From Dehalococcoidia bacterium LH_S1 (lineage in GTDB: Bacteria > Chloroflexota > Dehalococcoidia > SZUA-161 > SpSt-899): a DNA stretch of 6,058 bases. The stretch lies in assembly GCA_023660035.1 (NCBI GenBank), contig JAGXOF010000060.1, positions 1-6,058 of the forward strand, given 5' to 3'. A program made the position numbers and the translations under genes. Positions 1 to 4,553 of the stretch are shown here, piece by piece (the first letter of the stretch is position 1; every line of letters starts with the position of its first letter). The notes under the pieces were generated by a model. The model was not told the origin of the DNA. It searched no databases and worked only from the letters and a program-made list of their open reading frames with translations.

Positions 1-26
1 ACTATCATCCTTCATGAGGGATAAAT

Positions 27-55
27 TTTACATTCTCGAGTGCGCCTAGTATAAA
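27..55 (+). promoter_or_regulatory. Candidate sigma-70 promoter upstream of the left gene cluster
   Basis: TTTACA (27-32) is followed by a 17-bp spacer and TATAAA (50-55), close to the bacterial consensus. It would start transcripts near 62 and give the gene at 148 a leader of about 85 nt that contains both tandem repeats. Two more promoter-like pairs lie just downstream, so which one is used cannot be told from sequence. Confidence 0.35.
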
Positions 56-63
56 CATAAATC

Positions 64-151
64 TTGACAACGGCTTCACGAAGAGCATACAACTGTAAAC
101 ATGACCTTTGATAATAGCTTCGTGCGAGGTATACATTTGTAAACACTATGG
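64..151 (+). repeat. Tandem 44-bp promoter/operator-like direct repeat
   Basis: Two copies, 64-107 and 108-151, align without gaps over about 38 bases. Each has a -35-like hexamer (TTGACA, TTGATA), then GCTTC, a 16-bp total spacer, a -10-like hexamer (CATACA, TATACA) and finally TGTAAACA. Both contain a small dyad, TACA-2 nt-TGTA (88-97 and 132-141). Of roughly 12 differences in the aligned part, about 10 are transitions. The second copy would start RNA near 142, only about 6 nt before the ATG at 148, which has no SD, so a near-leaderless start is plausible. The first copy ends in an ATG (101) that opens a 13-codon frame ending at 142, a possible leader peptide or a coincidence. The dyads could bind the RHH protein encoded next, giving autoregulation; that is inference. 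Confidence 0.5.
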
Positions 152-384
152 ACAATAGGCAGGAAACCATATACAGCGTACGGCTAATGCCTAAAGAGGC
201 CGAGAAGTTAAGGCAACATACGGAGTTAGCCTCCGACTTTGGGTTGATAAGCAAACCCTCACATAGTGAGTGGTTAAGGTGTTGTATCAATGCTGGGGCT
301 ACAATGCTGTACCAACACTACATAGAAGTCAGGAGACAACTTGAGTCTCAACAAGAAACAACTGAGCCCCAACAACGAAGATAA
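148..384 (+). CDS. Small ribbon-helix-helix-like DNA-binding protein (78 aa)
   Basis: The protein begins with a possible beta strand (IYSVRLMP, about residues 8-15). A charged helix (KEAEKLRQHTELA, 16-28), a loop rich in Gly, Pro and Ser (31-39) and a second helix starting SEWLRCCINAG (about 40-50) follow. The tail is rich in Gln and Arg. Strand, helix A, loop, then Ser-x-Glu-x-Leu-Arg at the head of helix B is the usual layout of CopG/Arc-type RHH repressors, which dimerise and insert the strand pair into DNA. The loop between the helices is longer than usual. No SD precedes the ATG, and a promoter-like -10 box lies 12 bp upstream, suggesting a leaderless start. Likely roles are autorepressor of this cluster, relaxosome accessory or copy-control factor. 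The RHH fold is an inference from pattern and no specific family is recognised. Confidence 0.6.
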   Translation: MDNRQETIYSVRLMPKEAEKLRQHTELASDFGLISKPSHSEWLRCCINAGATMLYQHYIEVRRQLESQQETTEPQQRR

Positions 385-493
385 CAGGGCATACTACGTG
401 TGTAATGAAGACAATGTAGCCTTTCCTGCTTATTACCAGGTTATTGGACACTGGAATATGGCTCACAAGGGCGAAACACAACCTGGAAAATAA
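341..493 (+). CDS. Possible 50-aa protein overlapping the RHH gene, unknown function
   Basis: A TTG start at 341 is preceded by AGGAG (331-335) at a 5-nt distance, a good SD in a region where other starts lack one. The frame overlaps the end of the RHH gene by 44 nt in another phase, typical of translational coupling. The product begins MSLNKKQLSPNNEDNRAYYV, is soluble, rich in Asn and aromatic residues, and has one Cys and one Trp. No motif or family is recognised. The same frame stays open after its TAA and, 9 nt later, leads into the next small frame at 503, so the two could be halves of one gene split by a stop. The frame could also be open by chance. Confidence 0.35.
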   Translation: MSLNKKQLSPNNEDNRAYYVCNEDNVAFPAYYQVIGHWNMAHKGETQPGK

Positions 494-502
494 GAAGTTG
501 AA

Positions 503-640
503 ATGGAAGAGGTGCCAAAGGGGGTCACCCCCCTCGGGAAGATAAACAGTAGAAGTCTGAAGTGCAAGAGGCAGAACCCCCCGGGGGTAGGGCCTAATGG
601 CTTCCAGAAACCAACTGAAGAACCCCTGAATACGTTATAG
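503..640 (+). CDS. Possible 45-aa basic protein, unknown function
   Basis: This frame starts with ATG at 503 and is in phase with the previous small frame. Only a weak purine stretch (AAGAAG, 492-497) serves as a possible SD. The product (MEEVPKGVTPLGKINSRSLK and on) is basic, Pro/Gly-rich and without recognisable domains. Two G/C runs lie inside it and encode KGVTPLGK and NPPGVGPNG. Its last 22 nt overlap the open frame that leads into the next gene (open from 619). It may be a real small gene, the 3' part of a gene broken at 491, or noise. Confidence 0.25.
   Translation: MEEVPKGVTPLGKINSRSLKCKRQNPPGVGPNGFQKPTEEPLNTL
520..587. repeat. Paired G/C homopolymer palindromes
   Basis: Two short palindromes lie about 55 bp apart. 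One is GGGGG-TCA-CCCCCC at 520-533. The other is CCCCCCGGGGG at 577-587. Their arms can pair within each palindrome or with each other, so alternative strong hairpins can form in RNA or single-stranded DNA. Runs of six C are also prone to polymerase slippage and sequencing error, which matters for the broken frames around them. Confidence 0.4.
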
Positions 641-702
641 GGCGTGCTAAACTATTCCTGAACTTACCACATGTATACCCACGAGCCCAAGGAGACCCCA
701 AT

Positions 703-1044
703 GTGTTTTCCAACCTGCCCCAGAATACCTTCCTTACCAACCCAACAGGGAAGCAACGCCAAAGCAAGTTGGGCATGATAGTCTCAGGTGTGTTTGGCCT
801 TGGTCAAGGTGCAGACACGGGCAATATGCCAACACCATTCTTTGGCAGTGGGCAAATGCAACAACCTTTCTTCAGTAGCGGGCAAGGGCAACGACCCTTT
901 GCATCCAGTAGCCCTTCTTGGAGCTATCTTCAATATCCAACAGGAGGAGGTGGGTACTATCCTCCATACCAACAGGAAAGAGAGCAACATGCTGAATCAC
1001 GCCAACTTAGACAGCAACTTGATAAGGAAAGAAACCATAAGTAA
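703..1044 (+). CDS. Repeat-rich disordered protein with coiled-coil tail (113 aa, possibly frameshifted to 1111)
   Basis: The GTG start at 703 lies 8 nt after AAGGAG (689-694), a strong SD. The frame is open from 619, but no ATG, GTG or TTG occurs in it before 703. Residues 26-90 are rich in Gly, Gln, Ser, Phe and Tyr and include 10-residue repeats of the form PFFxSGQxQ (about 45-53 and 55-63, decaying in 64-72), visible in DNA as a 30-bp period. This looks intrinsically disordered, like phase-separating or fibre-forming segments. A charged helix follows (QEREQHAESRQLRQQLDKE, 91-109). The frame then stops at 1042. The +1 frame continues at 1031 with ETISNLQSQIDSTRQELE and ends at 1109-1111, which extends the coiled coil naturally. 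A lost base pair, a sequencing indel or a programmed frameshift could explain this. Function is not recognised; a structural or scaffold role is only a guess. Confidence 0.5.
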   Translation: MFSNLPQNTFLTNPTGKQRQSKLGMIVSGVFGLGQGADTGNMPTPFFGSGQMQQPFFSSGQGQRPFASSSPSWSYLQYPTGGGGYYPPYQQEREQHAESRQLRQQLDKERNHK

Positions 1045-1111
1045 CTTGCAATCACAAATAGACAGTACAAGACAAGAGTTAGAGAGTTTCAAAGAGACCT
1101 TTCGCAAGTAG
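1022..1111 (+). other. Out-of-frame coiled-coil continuation of the preceding gene
   Basis: In the +1 frame, the codons from about 1031 to 1108 encode a polar helix with hydrophobic residues at alternating 3- and 4-residue spacing (I, L, I, then L, F, F), ending at TAG 1109-1111. That matches the coiled coil at the end of the frame that stops at 1044. If the ribosome or the ancestral gene joined the frames as a -2 rather than a +1 change, Leu102 and Leu106 of the upstream part would fall in the same heptad register. No classic slippery heptamer is evident; the local sequence is purine-rich (AAGGAAAGAAA). Confidence 0.4.
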
Positions 1112-1191
1112 TCCTCGAGGTATCATGATGTTAGCTGTGCCAAGCCCCCATCTCTCGAAAGTCAACTCCACTTTTTAGTCTATTAGCCTTG

Positions 1192-1217
1192 AAGAGGGGT
1201 TGTGAACAGACCCCCTT
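1192..1217 (+). terminator. Weak terminator-like hairpin after the left cluster
   Basis: GGGGT (1196-1200) pairs with ACCCC (1210-1214) across a 9-nt loop. With one bulged A the stem extends by AAG against CTT. Only three Ts follow, so factor-independent termination would be inefficient. The perfect palindrome CTTTAAAG (1215-1222) abuts it. From 1112 to 1191 nothing else stands out apart from the palindrome CCTCGAGG (1113-1120). Confidence 0.25.
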
Positions 1218-1291
1218 TAAAGCAACCACCCCTTATATGCACAGCCAAAATGAGACCAACACTTAACGATGAAAGAGCCTATTTCTTATAA
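1217..1291 (+). pseudogene. Relic of a coding segment also present inverted near 4645-4700
   Basis: Read from 1217, this stretch encodes a peptide ending KMRPTLNDERAYFL before TAA at 1289. The minus strand around 4640-4705 encodes KTSPTVNDERALII. The two share about 10 of 20 residues ending at NDERA, and their DNA shares 28 of 32 bases (1247-1278 against the reverse complement of 4645-4676), 16 of them in an unbroken block. Matching codon phase suggests a shared coding origin rather than a binding site. Only a fragment remains here. A separate 25-codon frame, ATG 1269 to TGA 1346 (MKEPISYKTIRRRLKKEQWQ and on), lies in another phase; it has no SD and is not called as a gene. Confidence 0.45.
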
Positions 1292-1329
1292 GACTATTCG
1301 GAGAAGACTTAAAAAGGAGCAATGGCAAG

Positions 1330-1377
1330 ATGTTACACCTTTTTGACAACACAACTCTTTGACATTATTATGTTACA
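1330..1377 (+). promoter_or_regulatory. parA promoter with flanking short repeats
   Basis: TTGACA (1343-1348), a 17-bp spacer and TATTAT (1366-1371) form a near-consensus promoter. Transcription would begin near 1378, leaving only about 8 nt before the ATG of parA at 1386 and no room for an SD. The promoter is bracketed by direct repeats of ATGTTACA (1330-1337 and 1370-1377), and TTTGACA occurs twice (1342-1348 and 1358-1364). Short heptad-like repeats at a type Ib par promoter are often the operator, and sometimes the centromere, bound by the RHH partner. That role here is inferred. Confidence 0.55.
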
Positions 1378-1385
1378 ATAGCATT

Positions 1386-2153
1386 ATGTCAGAAATTTGC
1401 ACCATTGCAAACCAAAAAGGAGGGGTAGGTAAATCAACAACCTGCGCCTGCTTGAGTGCTGCTTTAGCTGAAATAGGAAAACGTATTTTGGCAGTGGATT
1501 TAGATCCTCAAGGAGGTTTAACCACCAGCCTCGGCTTTGACCCAGATTCTTTTCAAAACACTGCGTATAACGTCTTAATAAACTCGAACGAATCTCCAGT
1601 AAGAACGGCGATCATTGAGACTGAAATACCCAATCTTTTTCTTTTACCCTCAAATTTAGATTTAGCTGGAGCTGAAGGAGAACTTATCGGTGAGATTGGC
1701 TGGGATAAAACTTTGAAAGATGCCCTTTTCCCTATTGCCCAGGATTATGACTCTATCTTCATCGATTGCCCACCAAGCTTAGGAATTCTTACTACCAATG
1801 GCTTAATGGCAGCTCAAACGGTGATCATTCCTGTTCAGAGTGAATATCTTGCTTTAAAAGGATTAAAGGAGTTAAACAGGGTGATCTCTAAAATCAGAAA
1901 GAAAGGAAATCCGGATTTGAAAATCAGGATTTTAAGAACAATGCACGATGCCAGGAGTTCCCATACCAAAGAGGTAATTGAAGAACTAGAGAAAATTTTT
2001 GGTGATCAAGTCTATCAATCAGTTATTAAAAGAACTATTAAATTCGCCGATTCAGCTTTGGCTGGTAAGCCCATTATTCTCTATGCTAAAAGCTCAGAGG
2101 GAGCTGAAGCTTACCGGCAATTGACTCAGGAGGTTTTAAAAGATGAGCAATAA
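1386..2153 (+). CDS. parA: ParA partition ATPase (type Ib, 255 aa)
   Basis: This is a Walker-type ATPase that, with its DNA-binding partner, positions plasmid copies before cell division by binding the nucleoid as an ATP dimer. The deviant Walker A motif KGGVGKST is at residues 11-18, carrying the signature lysine of the ParA/MinD class. The A' motif ILAVDLDPQGG spans 34-44, and the Walker B region SIFIDCPPSLG 123-133. The C-terminal GKPIILYAKSSEGAEAY (227-243) matches the usual ParA end. There is no N-terminal helix-turn-helix, and the length is that of small ParA/Soj/ParF proteins, so autoregulation should rest with the partner. ATG 1386 is chosen over an upstream in-frame TTG at 1359, because the TTG lies inside the promoter and the ATG product starts directly at the first strand. 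The mRNA would be almost leaderless. It overlaps the next gene by 11 nt. Confidence 0.95.
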   Translation: MSEICTIANQKGGVGKSTTCACLSAALAEIGKRILAVDLDPQGGLTTSLGFDPDSFQNTAYNVLINSNESPVRTAIIETEIPNLFLLPSNLDLAGAEGELIGEIGWDKTLKDALFPIAQDYDSIFIDCPPSLGILTTNGLMAAQTVIIPVQSEYLALKGLKELNRVISKIRKKGNPDLKIRILRTMHDARSSHTKEVIEELEKIFGDQVYQSVIKRTIKFADSALAGKPIILYAKSSEGAEAYRQLTQEVLKDEQ

Positions 2154-2433
2154 AAAAAGGCCAAATTTAAAAGGCAAAGGGGTAGATTTCTTTCTTGAGG
2201 AAGAGAAACATGTTACCTCAGAAGTAACTCAGAGTAAAGTCACCTTTTATTTACCTTCTATCCTTCTAGATAAATTAGATAAGCTTTGGCTTGATTTAAG
2301 AAGAAAGAACCGAAAACTTAAGAAATCAGAGATCGCCAGGATAGCTTTGACGGAGATCATTCAAGACCATGAAAAGAAGCAACAAAACAGTGTACTGTCG
2401 CAACATCTTACCACCAAAAGATCACAATGGTAA
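2143..2433 (+). CDS. RHH centromere-binding partner of ParA (ParG/omega-like, 96 aa)
   Basis: The product has a basic, flexible N-terminus (residues 1-30), then a strand VTFYLP (33-38), helix A (about 40-56, LLDKLDKLWLDLRRK) and helix B (about 60-76, KKSEIARIALTEIIQ). This is the RHH layout of ParB-type partners in type Ib partition systems. Such proteins bind short repeats at the par locus, repress their own operon and stimulate ParA ATPase through the N-terminal tail. Assignment rests on this layout and on position, because sequences in this group diverge strongly. The start overlaps parA by 11 nt and has an excellent SD (AGGAGG, 2128-2133, about 9 nt upstream), so its translation is coupled to that of parA. 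The iterons begin 50 bp after its stop and could be a second binding target. Confidence 0.8.
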   Translation: MSNKKRPNLKGKGVDFFLEEEKHVTSEVTQSKVTFYLPSILLDKLDKLWLDLRRKNRKLKKSEIARIALTEIIQDHEKKQQNSVLSQHLTTKRSQW

Positions 2434-2483
2434 GGATACCATGATACAGAGAATTTATTGTGAGCTTCTTCAATTTTCCCTAG

Positions 2484-2559
2484 TGGAGAAAATACGGAAT
2501 TTGACTGGAGAAAATACGGAATTTGGCTGGAGAAAATACGGAATTTGGCTGGAGAAAAT
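2484..2559 (+). repeat. Origin iterons: three 22-bp direct repeats plus a partial fourth
   Basis: The unit is TGGAGAAAATACGGAATTTG followed by RC, exactly 22 bp. Copies lie at 2484-2505, 2506-2527 and 2528-2549 with no gaps and differ at a single base (A or G at position 21). A fourth copy keeps its first 10 bases (2550-2559). Two turns of DNA per unit places each copy on the same helix face, as in iteron origins bound by winged-helix Rep proteins. The rep gene starts 150 bp downstream. This is the most probable origin of replication and copy-number control site. Confidence 0.85.
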
Positions 2560-2586
2560 TAGCTTCAAACCCGCTTCAATTTTCTC
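2552..2586. repeat. Inverted half-iteron at the edge of the iteron array
   Basis: GAGAAAATT (2552-2560, in the partial fourth iteron) is repeated inverted as AATTTTCTC (2578-2586), with 17 bp between. CTTCAATTTTC also occurs before the array (2468-2478) and after it (2574-2584). Inverted half-iterons at iteron origins or rep promoters commonly bind Rep dimers for autorepression, whereas monomers bind the direct repeats. That split of roles is known for pSC101- and R6K-like plasmids and is only inferred here. Confidence 0.55.
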
Positions 2587-2600
2587 GGGTTCAACGTATT

Positions 2601-2661
2601 ACAACAATAAACAACAATAAACAACAATAAACAACAACACAACAAAACTCTGTTGTTGTTT
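2601..2661 (+). repeat. A-rich 10-bp tandem repeats and hairpin between iterons and rep
   Basis: ACAACAATAA is repeated three times without change (2601-2630) and continues partially. A strongly A/C-biased strand next to iterons is typical of a DNA-unwinding element loaded by Rep or DnaA. The end of the tract forms an 11-bp perfect inverted repeat: AAACAACAACA (2629-2639) with TGTTGTTGTTT (2651-2661) and an 11-nt loop. The hairpin could act in the rep leader RNA, or as a weak terminator of the par transcript, since a few T residues follow. No clear promoter for rep is visible; TTGTTG/TATATG with an 18-bp spacer (2653-2682) is a weak candidate. No consensus DnaA box was found nearby. Confidence 0.6.
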
Positions 2662-2708
2662 TCATCTAAGTTTTAATATATGAGACTATTTTAGAAGGGA
2701 AAAACAAA

Positions 2709-4325
2709 ATGTTTCCTGTACCATCAGAAAAGATTGAGCAGTTTGATTTAGTTGAAAAAGAGGAAGAAACCCTACCTCCAGAAATAATCAGATCAGAGGT
2801 AAATTTATTTGTACTCCCCTTCTTTGCTCTTTCACGAGAAGACGTACATAAAAGAGTCAAGACGGAGTATAGGGCAATTGTAAAAAGGGGAAATGAAAAA
2901 CTAGAAATTCACTGGAAAGTAAGTTCGAACCCAGAATATGGTTACCCTGGCCCTTTTGATAAGGAAATGCATAAAGCAGTAGAGCAAATTATTAGTAAAC
3001 TTCCACTTCCTATTGAAAATCCAATTTGTATAGGTTCTCTCCGTACTTTATCTAAGAGAATGGGAATAGAAAAACCTGGAAAAAATATATATAAGCTGAT
3101 CAAGAAAGCTTTGATAAGACTTAGAACTACCTCAGTTCAGTCAAAAGGAGCCTTTTATTGCAAAGCAAAAGAAGAATGGATTGAGGACATATTCGGACTA
3201 TATGATCGAGTAATCTTTAAAGGAGAAAAATTAGATAGTGGAGAGATAGCCGATAATAATTATATATTTTTAAATAGTTGGTATCTCGATAATATCAATA
3301 ATCGCTATGTGAAACCAATTGACTACAATTACTATCGTTTACTTAAAACCCCTATTGCTACCCGTCTATATGAGCTTTTAAGCGTTAAATTCTACGGGTT
3401 GGGCAGAAAAGAAGGTTTTATTCGTTATAAATATTCAACCCTCTCTGATCTTTTACCTGTTATAAGGCAGAAATATCTTTCTGATGCAAAAGGAATTCTT
3501 GACCCGGCCCACAAAAAACTTAAAGAGACTGAATTTTTAGCAGGCTATACTTGGGAAGATATCCCTTCAAGCCAGTCCAGGCAAAAAGAGAAAGATTGGT
3601 ATATTCTTTATTACCCTGGCAAAAGAGTGAAAGAAGAAATCAAGAAATTTAGAACTTATCGAATAGAAACTGAGAGGGAGGGAGAAGAATTAGAACCTTT
3701 AACTCTTTCGGAAACTAAGCCGGAATCGGGATTGAAGGGAGAAACCAAATCTGAACTTCCCCAAAGCCAACTAAAATTAATCAAGAGGTTAGAAAGTTTC
3801 GGTGTAAGCAAAATAGTCGCTGAAGACCTAATGCAGCATTCTAAATCTCAAACTATCAAAAATTGGATGGAAGCAATTCAATATAGGAGCGATGTCGAAG
3901 ATAAAGCTGCTTATTTGGTGAAAGCCGTAAGGGAGAATTGGCAGTTCCCGGAGAGTTTTTTAAAAGAGAAGCAGGCGAGAAAAGAAGAGAAGCGAAGGCG
4001 GAGGATTTTAAAGAGGATGGAAGCCGAGCAAGTTAAAAATGAACGGGTAGAACTCATTTCCTCCTCCCCGGAGTTTACCGAGGTTTGGCAGAATGTGCTT
4101 TCTGAGCTAGAGCAGAATGTAAATCGAACTTCCTTTGAAACTTGGTTAAAAAATACAGCTCTTCTTGGCATAGAAAAAGAAATAGCCTTTGTAGCTGTAC
4201 CTAATAAATTCACTAAAGAATATTTGCAAACTAGACTACAAAACGTAATTAAGAAAGCGGTGGCGAAAATCTTGGACAGGGAAATGGATTTAGATTTTGT
4301 AATACTGTCAGATGATAACCACTGA
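2709..4325 (+). CDS. Plasmid replication initiator (RPA-like) with C-terminal DnaA domain I-like module (538 aa)
   Basis: ATG 2709 follows AGAAGGGA (2693-2700) at 8 nt. The N-terminal part (about 28-320) resembles RPA-type plasmid initiators. It has SEVNLFVLPFFALS near 29-42, a HWKVSSNPEYGYPGPFD stretch near 68-84, then helical and basic segments consistent with tandem winged helices that bind iterons. An acidic linker (about 320-350) is followed by LIKRLESFGVSKIVAEDLM...AAYLVKAVRENW (357-411), a pattern also seen in other plasmid and phage initiators. A highly charged helix (418-447) links to the C-terminus. Residues 455-530 contain FTEVWQNVLSELEQ, TSFETWLK, IAFVAVPNKFTKEYLQTR and DLDFVI, the layout of DnaA domain I, which in DnaA self-associates and contacts DnaB helicase. 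The protein probably opens the adjacent origin and recruits helicase through this tail. It is longer than simple RPA initiators. The replication role is firm; the helicase contact is inferred. Confidence 0.9.
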   Translation: MFPVPSEKIEQFDLVEKEEETLPPEIIRSEVNLFVLPFFALSREDVHKRVKTEYRAIVKRGNEKLEIHWKVSSNPEYGYPGPFDKEMHKAVEQIISKLPLPIENPICIGSLRTLSKRMGIEKPGKNIYKLIKKALIRLRTTSVQSKGAFYCKAKEEWIEDIFGLYDRVIFKGEKLDSGEIADNNYIFLNSWYLDNINNRYVKPIDYNYYRLLKTPIATRLYELLSVKFYGLGRKEGFIRYKYSTLSDLLPVIRQKYLSDAKGILDPAHKKLKETEFLAGYTWEDIPSSQSRQKEKDWYILYYPGKRVKEEIKKFRTYRIETEREGEELEPLTLSETKPESGLKGETKSELPQSQLKLIKRLESFGVSKIVAEDLMQHSKSQTIKNWMEAIQYRSDVEDKAAYLVKAVRENWQFPESFLKEKQARKEEKRRRRILKRMEAEQVKNERVELISSSPEFTEVWQNVLSELEQNVNRTSFETWLKNTALLGIEKEIAFVAVPNKFTKEYLQTRLQNVIKKAVAKILDREMDLDFVILSDDNH

Positions 4326-4334
4326 TTTTGGGTG

Positions 4335-4436
4335 CCTCGACCTGCCTAGAGATTATAATATCTCTTGCCCTTGTGATGTCAAGGATAAAGGCTTCGCTCA
4401 AGCTTTCGCTTGCCCTTGACATCCCGGCGTCCTCGA
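4335..4436. repeat. Palindrome cluster between convergent genes, framed by CCTCGA
   Basis: Three nested or adjacent dyads fill the gap after rep. AGAGAT/ATCTCT (4348-4353 and 4360-4365) surrounds TATAAT. GATGTCAAGG/CCTTGACATC (4375-4384 and 4414-4423) has 10 perfect pairs. Inside it, CAAGC/GCTTG (4399-4403 and 4408-4412) forms a tetraloop hairpin. TCTTGCCCT (4363-4371) also pairs with AGGGCAAGA (4492-4500). No T-run follows any stem, so a standard terminator is not evident on either strand. The block lies between two direct CCTCGA copies (4335-4340, 4431-4436), which would fit a small palindromic insertion element, though six bases can recur by chance. Confidence 0.45.
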
Positions 4437-4535
4437 TTTAGGCGGAGGTCCGGAATCCGGCGACGGCGAAGAGCTAACACAACCAGCAGAGAGGGCAAGA
4501 AGTGCTGCAAGTAGAGTGAGATAACATCGCTTCAT
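4398..4535 (-). CDS. Short lipoprotein or truncated lipoprotein gene (45 aa)
   Basis: The start is strongly supported: AAAGGAGG lies 5 nt before the ATG on the minus strand (AGGAGG complement at 4541-4546). The product opens with a textbook lipoprotein signal peptide: Lys-Arg, a hydrophobic run (YLTLLAALLALSA) and the lipobox SAGC with Cys19. A Ser/Pro-rich linker (VSSSPSPDSGPPPKSR) follows, and it then ends within the palindromic block (QGQAKA, stop). Mature lipoproteins normally carry a domain after such a linker, so this is probably the 5' end of a larger gene cut off by insertion or deletion. A few very short lipoproteins, such as colicin-lysis or entericidin-type peptides, do exist, so a functional small lipopeptide remains possible. 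It would be exported by Sec, lipid-modified and cleaved before Cys19. Confidence 0.6.
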   Translation of the reverse strand: MKRCYLTLLAALLALSAGCVSSSPSPDSGPPPKSRTPGCQGQAKA

Positions 4536-4553
4536 GATATCCTCCTTTTACAA

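Noticed and set aside
12..290. Minus-strand open frame opposite the first promoter region
   Set aside because: It is antisense to the RHH gene and the tandem promoter repeats, has no ribosome site, and its composition is unlike a real protein.
788..1030. A separate gene starting at ATG 788 in the +1 frame over the repeat-rich gene
   Set aside because: Its first 80 codons look like a shadow (many Cys and His, no pattern), and no SD precedes it. Only the part after about 1031 looks coding, which is better explained as a continuation of the 703 frame.
1269..1346. 25-codon frame MKEPISYKTIRRRLKKEQWQ and on, upstream of parA
   Set aside because: It looks peptide-like but has no SD, begins inside the relic repeat in another phase, and ends within the parA promoter. 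It is too short to separate from chance.
2480..2590. CRISPR array
   Set aside because: The 22-bp repeats are directly adjacent without spacers, so they are iterons.
2369..2620. Plus-strand open frame across the iterons
   Set aside because: It overlaps the RHH partner gene in another phase, and its middle is simply the translated iterons. The 22-bp unit shifts phase each time, and no ribosome site supports it.
3911..4213. Minus-strand open frame inside rep
   Set aside because: It lies fully opposite the charged linker and DnaA-like part of rep; it is a by-product of that codon usage.
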